From Bryobacteraceae bacterium (GTDB taxonomy: Bacteria > Acidobacteriota > Terriglobia > Bryobacterales > Bryobacteraceae): a stretch of DNA of 7,074 bases. This document shows positions 1 to 6,446 of the stretch, piece by piece. The number at the start of each line of letters is the position of its first letter. The first letter of the stretch is position 1. The position numbers and the translations under genes are program-made. A model generated the notes under the pieces. The model did not search any database. It was not told the origin of the DNA and saw nothing but the letters and a program-made list of their open reading frames with translations. The DNA is taken from assembly GCA_025350445.1 (NCBI GenBank), contig JANXXV010000913.1, positions 1 to 7,074 of the forward strand, given 5' to 3'.

Positions 1-5
1 CTCGG

Positions 6-1202
6 CTATCCGCTGGAGCCGATTCCGTCGTGAAGCGCGCCTTCTAACAGGCGTGCTGTTTCGACCAGCAGGTCGTCGTTCCCGATGGCCGCGGTGAGTT
101 GCAGACCCACCCGCAGTCCGGCGCCCGGGACCGGAATCGCGATGGCCGGGCCGTGCAGCCCCGTCCAGGGAGCGTTTCTGCTGGGATCGCCGGTGGATTC
201 AAGACCTCGGGGAGCGGGTCCGGTGGCAGCCGCGGAAAGCAAGACAGGGTAGTCCCGGTAGAGTCCGGCGATGGCTACTCTGGCGTCCGCGAGGGTGGCC
301 AGAGCCTTGCAGTAAGCGCTTTCCCCGATCTTCAATCCACCCGATACAAGCTGCGACAGCTTGGGTCCGAGGCGATCGCCGTTTTGCAACCAAAGATCCC
401 GATGTGTTCGCGCACCCTCATAGGCGTTGATCAATTGGACGGCGGACAGGATATCTTTTTCGGCGAATGGGAGTTCCACTTCGTCCACCCGCCATCCCCC
501 GATGATTGGCGCCGGCCATTGCAGGGAACCGAGCCGCCGGTTTGTCACGACAGTAACGGGATTTCCGATACGCTGCCACAGCAATTGCATGTCGCCCGCG
601 GTCTGCGTCAAGAAACCCGGAGTATCGAGCGAAGGAGCGAAGGGCAGAATGCCGCCGGTGGGCAGCAAACCGAAAGTGGGTTTGAAGCCGCAGATGCCGC
701 AGTAGGAAGCTGGGCGCAGAATCGAACCTTGCGTTTGCGTCCCCAGCGCGAACGGTACCATGCCGGCTGCCACGGCTGCCGCCGATCCGCTGGAGCTGCC
801 TCCCGGCGTATGCGCCGGATTGAGCGGATTGCGCGTTGGTGGCGCATCGTAGTAGGCGAACGCCGTGGTCTGGGTTTTCCCCAGCAGCACCGCGCCGCAC
901 TGCCGAAGCGTGGTGACCAGGGCCGCTTCCGTGCCCCCCTGCCTGCCGGCGAAGAGCGGCGAGCCATACTGGGTGCGAAGGTCGCGGGTCTCGAAAATAT
1001 CTTTCACGCCGAACGGAATTCCGTCCAGGGCGCCGCTGGATAACGGCGGCTGCGGCGCCACTTGAACCCACGCGCGCAGGCCGGCCTCGTTGAGGCGGAT
1101 CTGCTCCAGGCAATATGCGGTGGGTTCGGCGGCTGACATTTCGCCGGATTCCAAGGCTTCCAGAAACTGGCGGAGAAGGCCGGAAGTGGGTGTACTATTC
1201 AC
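6..1202 (-). CDS. Amidase-signature family amidase
   Basis: Predicted serine hydrolase of carboxylic amides, probably cytoplasmic since no signal peptide is visible; the substrate cannot be read from sequence. Starting at the GTG at 1202 gives 398 residues. The amidase-signature Ser-cisSer-Lys triad is visible: Lys67 in GIPFGVKD, Ser136 in TPGGSSSGS and nucleophile Ser160 in TQTQGSILRP, followed by CGICGFKPT. The spacings of 69 and 24 residues match malonamidase E2 (K62/S131/S155). The C-terminal half carries the usual ATGPAPRGLESTGDPS and NAPWTGLHGPAIAIP segments, so the enzyme looks complete, ending at TAG. The frame is open to a TTG at 1280, but those 26 extra residues are Arg/Pro-rich and unlike the family. 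The GTG overlaps the stop of the preceding small frame (GTGAATAG) and has no Shine-Dalgarno of its own, which suggests translational coupling. It is the last gene of the hydrolase transcript within the window. Family is certain; start and substrate are inference. Confidence 0.93.
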   Translation of the reverse strand: MNSTPTSGLLRQFLEALESGEMSAAEPTAYCLEQIRLNEAGLRAWVQVAPQPPLSSGALDGIPFGVKDIFETRDLRTQYGSPLFAGRQGGTEAALVTTLRQCGAVLLGKTQTTAFAYYDAPPTRNPLNPAHTPGGSSSGSAAAVAAGMVPFALGTQTQGSILRPASYCGICGFKPTFGLLPTGGILPFAPSLDTPGFLTQTAGDMQLLWQRIGNPVTVVTNRRLGSLQWPAPIIGGWRVDEVELPFAEKDILSAVQLINAYEGARTHRDLWLQNGDRLGPKLSQLVSGGLKIGESAYCKALATLADARVAIAGLYRDYPVLLSAAATGPAPRGLESTGDPSRNAPWTGLHGPAIAIPVPGAGLRVGLQLTAAIGNDDLLVETARLLEGALHDGIGSSG

Positions 1203-1305
1203 TGATCTGACCGGACGCAGCAAGCGGGACCAAGGCGTCCCGCGCAGACTTGGGGGCTGCCCCGCCGAGTGCCTCTTCAAACAGGCATAGCTCAGCTGAT
1301 CTCAT
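1195..1305 (-). CDS. 36-residue frame linking hydrolase and amidase; mini-gene or frameshifted hydrolase C-terminus
   Basis: An ATG frame of 36 codons fills the gap between the two larger genes. Its ATG overlaps the hydrolase stop in ATGA, and its TAG overlaps the amidase GTG start in GTGAATAG. Composition is protein-like (Ala, Leu and Glu rich, with the run AELCLFEEALGG followed by a helix-like KSARDALVPLAASG). The competing frame upstream of the amidase is Arg/Pro-rich. No Shine-Dalgarno precedes the ATG. The segment resembles a beta-strand plus helix of the sort that would continue the hydrolase's second domain, which otherwise stops abruptly. A one-base shift in the GC-rich stretch near 1310-1340 would fuse it in frame to the hydrolase. 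I do not recognise it as an independent protein. Both overlaps are seen directly; the choice between coupled mini-gene, true frameshift and sequencing error is open. Confidence 0.45.
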   Translation of the reverse strand: MRSAELCLFEEALGGAAPKSARDALVPLAASGQISE

Positions 1306-3074
1306 CGGCTGGTCAGGAGCCGGGCGGCCCGCAAACCTCCCGCGCGCTGCACTCCAGGCACGAAGAATCCTTTACGAAAGCTCTCGTCGCTGCCGTCGAA
1401 CCCGTCCAGGTTTGCGCTGATCGTGACATCGATCGGAGCCACCGCGGCGGCGAATAGCGACCAAACGCCGGCATTTTCAAGACCCGCCACATGGATCGGC
1501 CCACTGTGATTCATCTTCAGAAACGCCAGCGCGGTAAGGATGTCCTGCACGCGGTTTGCGTCGTCACTTCGGTTGTACGTGAGGAAGTAGCGGTTGGACC
1601 GGTTGCGGTACGCGTGGGAGTTTCCCGTTTGGAAAGTATCGATCATCATCACGGATTGGCCTGAATCCAACAGATTCTGCACAAGGGGCGTCCGGCGCGC
1701 GGCTTCGGCTCCGCGAGGGTGAATCACTAGTGTCGCTTCCTTGGAACCGGTGGCGATATAAAGGCCGCCTACGCGATCCGCGACACCCACCCGGCTTAAC
1801 AGAATATTTTCATGATCGATCTCGCTGGCCAGCCGCGTGGGCCATTCGGTGGCCAGTGCCTGCCGCAGCCGTTCGCGAATGGCCGGAAGGTCTGCGCTGG
1901 CTGCCTCGCTCTGCCGCCGGGCGATCTGCTTCCACGCGTCCAGCAGCCCTTCGTAATTCAAGGCGTTCGCCGGCGGCTTACCATCTTTCAGAACCAGCAG
2001 ATCTTCGTCCTGCTCTTGTTGGAACTCGCGGTCTTTCAGAGCCGACGCGTCGCGTTGGCCCAGCATATGCTCGCCGAAAAACCGATAGACCGCTTCCCGG
2101 CTCTCCTTGTTGTAATTGTGGGGGGCATCCACTTGGACGCTGCGCAGCCGGTTCCGGCCGCCGTACAGTTCGTAGATTCCCCGGATGGCTGGAAACTCTT
2201 CGTAAGGCGTGTGCCTGGTCCAATCCCGCGTGGATGACACCATCAGCATGCGCCGCGGCGCGATTACAGCGGCAATCTCCGCGTTGAACGTGCCGAAACG
2301 CAAACCGGGCGCATCTTCACACGGATCGCCGCCCTGCATACTGGCCGAAATCATGTTCACCGGAGCGGCGAACCGGACCCGTTCGTCCACGGCGGCGAGC
2401 ATGAAGGTCTGGGTGCCGCCGCCCGAGGCTCCGGTTATGGCAATCCGCCCAGGGTCCACGTTCGGCAGGGAGATGAGGTAATCCACCGAGCGGATCGAGT
2501 TCCAAAGCTGCAGCCCAAATGGCGAGAACCCCCAGAGCTGTTCGTCCTGGCCGCCAAAGGAATGCGGGGTCTGGCGCGTGTCGTTATAGCCCACCATGTC
2601 ATAGGCGAAAACCACGTAACCCTGGCGAGCCAGATTCACCGCCAGCGCCGGCACCGAGTATTCCACCTCATTCTGAAGCCGCCCATACTTCCAGTGCCCG
2701 TGCGCCAGAAGGACGGCGGGCAGCTTGCCGGATCGGCGCAGAGGCTGATAGAGATTTCCACCCAGGTAGTAGCCGGGCAGAGTCTCAATCATCACCTTGT
2801 CTATCGAATAGCCGTCGCGGGCCGCGCCGTCGCGCTCCACCCGGCCGTAAGAGGCTGGATTCAGCGGCGTCTTCGGAGGCATCGGAGAAAGTCCGGCCGA
2901 CGATAAAATCTGCGTTCGCAGTTGAAGCTTTCGCGACTGCCATTCACTCAAACTGGAGTACGCAGGCATGACGAAATGCGTGTTGTCGTCCGGGGTGTAC
3001 TTGTTTCGCGAGTCCTCTGCCGGGACAAAGAAAGTAAGAGCGGCGGCAAAGAGTATACCCGCAATGAGCTTCAT
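1302..3074 (-). CDS. Secreted two-domain alpha/beta hydrolase (acetyl-xylan-esterase-like)
   Basis: A 590-residue predicted exported esterase-type hydrolase. Residues 1-19 form a signal peptide (Lys2, hydrophobic core, VPA before ED). Domain one, about 85-340, has an oxyanion-type HGHW (125-128), a nucleophile elbow TGASGGG with Ser217, a candidate acid Asp284 in STRDW and His319 in DAPHN, so the triad is complete. This resembles the acetyl-xylan-esterase/dienelactone-hydrolase-like enzymes common in acidobacteria; actual substrate is unknown. Domain two, about 420-570, repeats the same order of elements (GGLYI strand, IHPRG, a helix, VMMIDTFQTGN, then IHVAGLENAG). Its elbow has Glu533 where Ser should stand, so it is probably non-catalytic. 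The protein ends soon after, at LLTSR, which looks early for this fold; the adjacent 36-codon frame may be the missing end. The ATG at 3074 sits directly before a good signal peptide, though no clear Shine-Dalgarno is visible. First gene of the minus-strand transcript with the amidase. Confidence 0.9.
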   Translation of the reverse strand: MKLIAGILFAAALTFFVPAEDSRNKYTPDDNTHFVMPAYSSLSEWQSRKLQLRTQILSSAGLSPMPPKTPLNPASYGRVERDGAARDGYSIDKVMIETLPGYYLGGNLYQPLRRSGKLPAVLLAHGHWKYGRLQNEVEYSVPALAVNLARQGYVVFAYDMVGYNDTRQTPHSFGGQDEQLWGFSPFGLQLWNSIRSVDYLISLPNVDPGRIAITGASGGGTQTFMLAAVDERVRFAAPVNMISASMQGGDPCEDAPGLRFGTFNAEIAAVIAPRRMLMVSSTRDWTRHTPYEEFPAIRGIYELYGGRNRLRSVQVDAPHNYNKESREAVYRFFGEHMLGQRDASALKDREFQQEQDEDLLVLKDGKPPANALNYEGLLDAWKQIARRQSEAASADLPAIRERLRQALATEWPTRLASEIDHENILLSRVGVADRVGGLYIATGSKEATLVIHPRGAEAARRTPLVQNLLDSGQSVMMIDTFQTGNSHAYRNRSNRYFLTYNRSDDANRVQDILTALAFLKMNHSGPIHVAGLENAGVWSLFAAAVAPIDVTISANLDGFDGSDESFRKGFFVPGVQRAGGLRAARLLTSR

Positions 3075-3167
3075 GAAGAGATTAAGGAATCATAACCCGA
3101 AGAAGAGGGATCGAGTTGCGCATCAACCACACTCCACTTAGATGCAGCCGGTCGAGCTTCTGAAGCC

Positions 3168-3197
3168 ATTTTAATCTCACCTTCACGTCGATTTCAT
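3168..3197. promoter_or_regulatory. Possible divergent promoter patch
   Basis: The 184-base gap between the divergent hydrolase and cationic-peptide genes has one AT-rich patch. Read on the minus strand it gives ATGAAA (3197-3192), an 18-base spacer and TAAAAT (3173-3168), a 4/6 plus 5/6 match to a sigma-70 type promoter that would serve the hydrolase. On the plus strand TTTAAT (3170-3175) matches a -10 box at 5/6, but no -35 is visible. Hexamer matches of this quality arise by chance, so this is a weak call. Confidence 0.2.
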
Positions 3198-3245
3198 GTG
3201 GGCCTGAGACGATGACCTCATCTCGCTGGCAGGAATGGCGAAGAC

Positions 3246-3251
3246 AAGGAG
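3246..3251 (+). promoter_or_regulatory. Shine-Dalgarno for the 47-residue secreted peptide
   Basis: AAGGAG followed by a 7-base spacer to the ATG at 3259. This is the best ribosome-binding site in the window. It decides the start in favour of 3259 over the in-frame ATG at 3235, which has only an AGGA directly touching it, and it supports the reality of a very short gene. Confidence 0.75.
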
Positions 3252-3258
3252 TACCTCC

Positions 3259-3402
3259 ATGGCCAAACTGTTAAGCCTGATGCTCGGCCTGACGCTTATA
3301 TTGGGCAGCGCCACCAGCGCATTTGCCGCCGGCAAGAAGCATGCCAAGGTGAAGCACTCCAAGGTAAAGCACAAGAAGCAAAAACGCCAGACGCCCAAAT
3401 AG
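3259..3402 (+). CDS. Small secreted Lys/His-rich cationic peptide
   Basis: A 47-residue protein, too short for most gene callers. Residues 1-24 are a clear signal peptide: MAKLL, a hydrophobic LSLMLGLTLILG core, then SATSAFAA with a small-x-small cleavage site. The predicted mature part is only 23 residues. It is dominated by Lys, His, Arg and Gln with no acidic residue, and holds an internal repeat KVKHS/KVKHK. It has a strong Shine-Dalgarno at ideal spacing. From general knowledge, acidobacterial genomes carry many tiny secreted proteins with this kind of signal peptide and Lys-rich tail, of unknown function. Such a tail could bind nucleic acid, phosphate-rich surface polymer or metal, or act on membranes; none of this is shown. 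The spermidine-synthase-like gene starts 33 bases downstream, so the two probably share a transcript. Existence is well supported; function is unknown. Confidence 0.75.
   Translation: MAKLLSLMLGLTLILGSATSAFAAGKKHAKVKHSKVKHKKQKRQTPK
3346..3375 (+). repeat. Imperfect 15-base tandem repeat inside the cationic peptide gene
   Basis: AAGGTGAAGCACTCC is followed directly by AAGGTAAAGCACAAG, identical at 11 of 15 positions and in frame. It encodes the two KVKH units of the mature peptide and suggests that the tail grew by codon-phase duplication. Confidence 0.6.
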
Positions 3403-3435
3403 GGATCATATCGCGTTTTCCCTAACCGTCCACCG

Positions 3436-5487
3436 ATGCTCGTCTACGCCTTAACCATTTTCATAAGCGCTTTCTTATTATTCCAAGTTCAACCGATGAT
3501 CGCCAAGATCATATTGCCGTGGTTTGGCGGATCGGCTGCGGTGTGGACTACGGCGATGATGTTTTTCCAGGTTTCGCTGCTGGTTGGGTATCTGTACTCC
3601 TTTTGCTCCATACGATATCTGAAGCCGAAACAGCAGGCGTACCTACATATCGCGCTGCTGCTGGCGTGCCTTTTCTTGCTTCCGATCAGCCCGGCGCCTT
3701 CCTGGAAACCGGAGGCGGATTCGAACCCGACGCTACGCATTCTGGGTCTGCTGACCGCCACCATCGGCCTGCCGTATCTATTGCTCTCTTCGACGGGCCC
3801 GCTGCTGCAGGCATGGTATCTGCAAACCAGCGGCGGCGCCATTCCCTACCGCCTGTTTGCGTTGTCGAATCTGGGTTCAATGCTGGCGCTGCTTAGCTTT
3901 CCGGTATTGGTCGAACCGCGGTTCAGTTCGCGCGGCCAAACAACGCTGTGGTCGTTCGGATTTGGGATATTCGCGGCGGCTTGCGCCATAGCCGCCTGGC
4001 GCGGCAGATCAGGCGTTAGGGCGCAAACGCAGCCGGAAACGGCTGGGCCGCCTGCATCACTGCCCACATGGGGCACGGCAATGATGTGGATCTGCCTGGC
4101 AGCGTGCGCCGCCATGCTGCTGCTATCGTTCACCACTCATATGAGCCAGAATGTGGCGCCCATTCCCTTTCTGTGGGTGCTGCCTCTGAGCATTTATCTT
4201 TTGAGTTTCATTCTGTGTTTTGAGAGCGGGCGCGCCTATGACCGGCGCATTTTTCTGCCGTTGCTGGCTCTCGGCCTGGGGGCGGTCGCGTTCGCCATTT
4301 ATACCGAGAACGCCAACCCGGCGCTGCGCTGGGCGATCCCGGTGTTCAGCGTAGCGCTCTTTGCCGCATGCATGGTTTGCCACGGCGAACTGGCACGCAT
4401 CAAACCGCATCCCCGCTATTTGACGCTCTATTACCTGATGATCTCGGTTGGCGGAGCGCTGGGCGGCCTGTTTGTGGGGCTGGCAGCGCCCGTACTCTTC
4501 GATTCAAATCTGGAACTGCCGCTGGGGCTTGTGGCCTGCGCGCTGTTGACCTCAATTCTCTTGTGGGACGAGACGATCCCTCCCTTCGGTGCACGATTCG
4601 GGAACGTCTGGATGGTACGGATTGTGTTAGGCCTTTGCACGCTGAGCCTGGCCGGTTATCTAGGTTATCGCGAAGTGGAAGCGGCCCGGGTCTACCACTA
4701 CTCCGCGCGGAATTTTTATGGGTCGTTGCACGTCCGGGACGACCCGGATTCGGATACCAACACCGGAATCCGGGTGCTGGTGCACGGAACCATCAATCAC
4801 GGCGGGCAATTGCTGAACCCCAAGTTCCAGCATCTGGCGACTACCTATTACGGAGAAAAATCCGGTATCGGCCGGACGCTGCTGGCAATGAAGCGGCAGC
4901 ATCCGTCGCTGCGGGTGGGTGTTATCGGGCTGGGCTCCGGCGTGCTGGCGAGCTATTGCCGGACTGCCGATGTCTACCGGTTTTACGAAATCAATACGCT
5001 GGTCTACAAGATTGCCACCTCGCAATTTACATTTCTTCCCGATTGCGGGGCGAACAAGAAGGTGCTGTTCGGCGACGCGCGCCTTACCATTGAGCGGCAG
5101 CCCGATCAACAATTCGACGTGCTGGCGGTGGATGCTTTTTCAAGTGATGCCATTCCGGTTCATCTGCTGACACGCGAGGCGTTCGAACTCTACTTCCGGC
5201 ACTTGAGTCCGAACGGGATTCTGGCGATCCACACCTCGAACCGGTATTTGAATCTGGCCCCGGTGGTGGCGCAAAATGCCAAGGATCTGGGGAAAGTTTC
5301 GGTTACAGTCGACCAGGAAGAGGACGACGTGGATTACCTGTTTGGCACCACCTGGGTGCTGGTTTCGGCGAGTGCGGATGCATTTCATCAGCGGGAGTTC
5401 GACAAGGCAGCCGAGCCCACTGAGATCGATCCGAAGCTACGCCCCTGGACCGACGACTACAGCAATCTGTTCGAGATCTTGAAATAG
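3436..5487 (+). CDS. Fused multi-TM / spermidine-synthase-like protein
   Basis: A 683-residue inner-membrane protein of the fused MFS/spermidine-synthase-like class. Residues 1-412 hold about 12-13 hydrophobic helices, beginning with the typical ALTIFISAFLLFQVQPMIAK and LPWFGGSAAVW. Residues about 415-683 form a cytoplasmic Rossmann-type domain: RNFYGSLHV, HGTINHGGQ (450-457), a nucleotide loop GLGSG (499-502 region), the acidic ribose-binding position Glu518 in FYEIN, GDAR (546-549), VDAFSSDAIPVHLL (565-578) and terminal WTDDYSN (671-677). In true spermidine synthases the corresponding loop is usually DSSDP-like; the longer DAFSSDAIP form is, as far as I know, normal for this fused class. 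Aminopropyl transfer is therefore a family-based guess and the substrate is unknown. The ATG at 3436 has no obvious Shine-Dalgarno but begins exactly at the family's usual N-terminus; translation may depend on the peptide gene 33 bases upstream. Architecture is certain; activity is not. Confidence 0.92.
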   Translation: MLVYALTIFISAFLLFQVQPMIAKIILPWFGGSAAVWTTAMMFFQVSLLVGYLYSFCSIRYLKPKQQAYLHIALLLACLFLLPISPAPSWKPEADSNPTLRILGLLTATIGLPYLLLSSTGPLLQAWYLQTSGGAIPYRLFALSNLGSMLALLSFPVLVEPRFSSRGQTTLWSFGFGIFAAACAIAAWRGRSGVRAQTQPETAGPPASLPTWGTAMMWICLAACAAMLLLSFTTHMSQNVAPIPFLWVLPLSIYLLSFILCFESGRAYDRRIFLPLLALGLGAVAFAIYTENANPALRWAIPVFSVALFAACMVCHGELARIKPHPRYLTLYYLMISVGGALGGLFVGLAAPVLFDSNLELPLGLVACALLTSILLWDETIPPFGARFGNVWMVRIVLGLCTLSLAGYLGYREVEAARVYHYSARNFYGSLHVRDDPDSDTNTGIRVLVHGTINHGGQLLNPKFQHLATTYYGEKSGIGRTLLAMKRQHPSLRVGVIGLGSGVLASYCRTADVYRFYEINTLVYKIATSQFTFLPDCGANKKVLFGDARLTIERQPDQQFDVLAVDAFSSDAIPVHLLTREAFELYFRHLSPNGILAIHTSNRYLNLAPVVAQNAKDLGKVSVTVDQEEDDVDYLFGTTWVLVSASADAFHQREFDKAAEPTEIDPKLRPWTDDYSNLFEILK

Positions 5488-5503
5488 GCCCGGCTTTCCC
5501 GTT

Positions 5504-5516
5504 GGGGCCCGGCCCC
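5504..5516. terminator. Short GC hairpin between convergent genes
   Basis: GGGGC-CCG-GCCCC forms a 5-bp all-GC stem with a 3-base loop, in the 34 bases between the stop codons of the spermidine-synthase-like gene and the beta-barrel gene. It reads as a hairpin from both strands, but no U-tract follows on either, so it is at best a weak bidirectional terminator. Confidence 0.3.
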
Positions 5517-5521
5517 GCGCA

Positions 5522-6295
5522 TCAGAACGTCAGCGAAACCATGGCTTCTACCTGATTGTTCTGAATACCGGTTGAGAATGACTGGAAGGTCTGATTAAAC
5601 CACCGTGTATAGCGCACCTCGGGCACAATGTGGATTCCAAAGTCATCCTTAAAATAAACACCCGCGCCGGCGACGCCTCCGCGCGCCGTGCGATTGGCCG
5701 GCACCGCCGGCGTTGTGCTACAGCAGCTTGTCGTGCCGGAGTTAATTGTCGTATCGATGGAAGTCTTAATGCTCGACACGCGGCGAAACGCGCCGCCACC
5801 TTCCACAAACCATCGGATCTTCGGCGCGTGACGGGCTCTGCCGTAGTATTGAACCATCACCGGCAAATCGTAGATCCTCGCCCGCGTATCTTCATTCTTG
5901 ACGGTGTGTTTCCGTTCGTCTACAGGCGTGGTGGGATTATCGATGCCGGTGAAGACATCGCTGTTCATTGTGTATCCGATCCGCCGTGTCAGCAAACTTA
6001 TGTTCACGGCGAAACGCTCCGTGACGGCTAACTGCACTACTCCTCCATAACCGATTCGCTGAGAAGCGCCGACAGTCGTGTAGGCCGCATCAACAGGGGG
6101 AGCTGTTGTGAGACTGGTCGTTGTTTTTCCAGGAATCACGTTTAGCCCCATGACACCCAGGGTCGCGCCGAACGAGATCCGGCGGAAGTAGGCGCTCGGC
6201 AACGGCTCTTGTTTAGAGTCCGGCGTGCCCGCCGTCTGGGCATGGAGGTGGCCGCCACACAAGAGCGCAGCAAGGAGACAGAGTTTTGTTTTCAT
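5522..6295 (-). CDS. Outer-membrane beta-barrel protein
   Basis: A 257-residue predicted small outer-membrane barrel. The ATG at 6295 gives a typical signal peptide MKTKLCLLAALLCGG with cleavage after HLHA, before QTAG; an earlier in-frame start would add 22 unrelated residues, so it was not used. Alternating hydrophobic strands can be seen at about 37-50, 80-92, 94-108, 140-151, 159-172, 204-216, 219-231 and 248-257. The last ends in Phe, as outer-membrane barrels usually do. Eight strands fit the OmpA/OmpX-like barrel class (OMP_b-brl type). Long Thr/Pro-rich stretches at 57-75 and 175-203 are probably surface loops; the second contains an adjacent Cys pair (191-192). No transport or adhesion role can be assigned. 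It lies 136 bases behind the zinc-ribbon gene, so it may have its own promoter; no convincing promoter or Shine-Dalgarno was seen. Convergent with the spermidine-synthase-like gene. Confidence 0.85.
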   Translation of the reverse strand: MKTKLCLLAALLCGGHLHAQTAGTPDSKQEPLPSAYFRRISFGATLGVMGLNVIPGKTTTSLTTAPPVDAAYTTVGASQRIGYGGVVQLAVTERFAVNISLLTRRIGYTMNSDVFTGIDNPTTPVDERKHTVKNEDTRARIYDLPVMVQYYGRARHAPKIRWFVEGGGAFRRVSSIKTSIDTTINSGTTSCCSTTPAVPANRTARGGVAGAGVYFKDDFGIHIVPEVRYTRWFNQTFQSFSTGIQNNQVEAMVSLTF

Positions 6296-6418
6296 GATGA
6301 GAGAGAGGTGGGTGGACGTGCGGCCGCGTGGCGAAGCTACTGACAACAGATGCTGGAACACCGATCCCGCGCAGGAGTTGCCCGCGCACTATCTGTGCCC
6401 CAACCGGGCTTGAGGACG

Positions 6419-6446
6419 CTGCGTACATTTTCTAGTCTGCGTACAT
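6419..6446. repeat. Pair of 10-base direct repeats at the zinc-ribbon gene end
   Basis: CTGCGTACAT occurs at 6419-6428 and again at 6437-6446, an 18-base period. The second copy lies in the last codons of the zinc-ribbon gene and the first just past its stop, upstream of the beta-barrel gene. It could be a small duplication or a tandem protein-binding site; nothing else supports either. Confidence 0.5.

Noticed and set aside
99..1043. Long plus-strand open frame of 314 codons across the amidase gene
   Set aside because: Its translation is Arg/Gly-rich without any recognisable motif, and it lies wholly opposite the amidase with its intact catalytic triad; it is an antisense shadow of GC-rich coding DNA.
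3212..3274. Short leader-like frame (ATG at 3212) running into the cationic peptide gene
   Set aside because: Twenty codons, no Shine-Dalgarno and no regulatory codon run; probably chance.
3183..3398. Minus-strand 71-codon frame opposite the cationic peptide gene
   Set aside because: The plus-strand frame has a signal peptide and a perfect Shine-Dalgarno; the minus frame is simply the complement of its hydrophobic core and Lys-rich tail.
3235..3402. Earlier in-frame ATG for the cationic peptide
   Set aside because: It would add MAKTRSTS before the signal peptide, and its AGGA touches the ATG without a spacer, while the ATG at 3259 has an ideal site.
6245..6295. Possible lipoprotein signal in the barrel protein (Cys13 in LLCGG)
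   Set aside because: A Leu precedes the Cys where Gly, Ala or Ser is needed, and an ordinary cleavage site follows at HLHA-QT.
6213..6428. Minus-strand 71-codon frame between the zinc-ribbon and barrel genes
   Set aside because: It overlaps the barrel signal peptide in another frame and has a Pro/His/Cys-rich translation without coding character.
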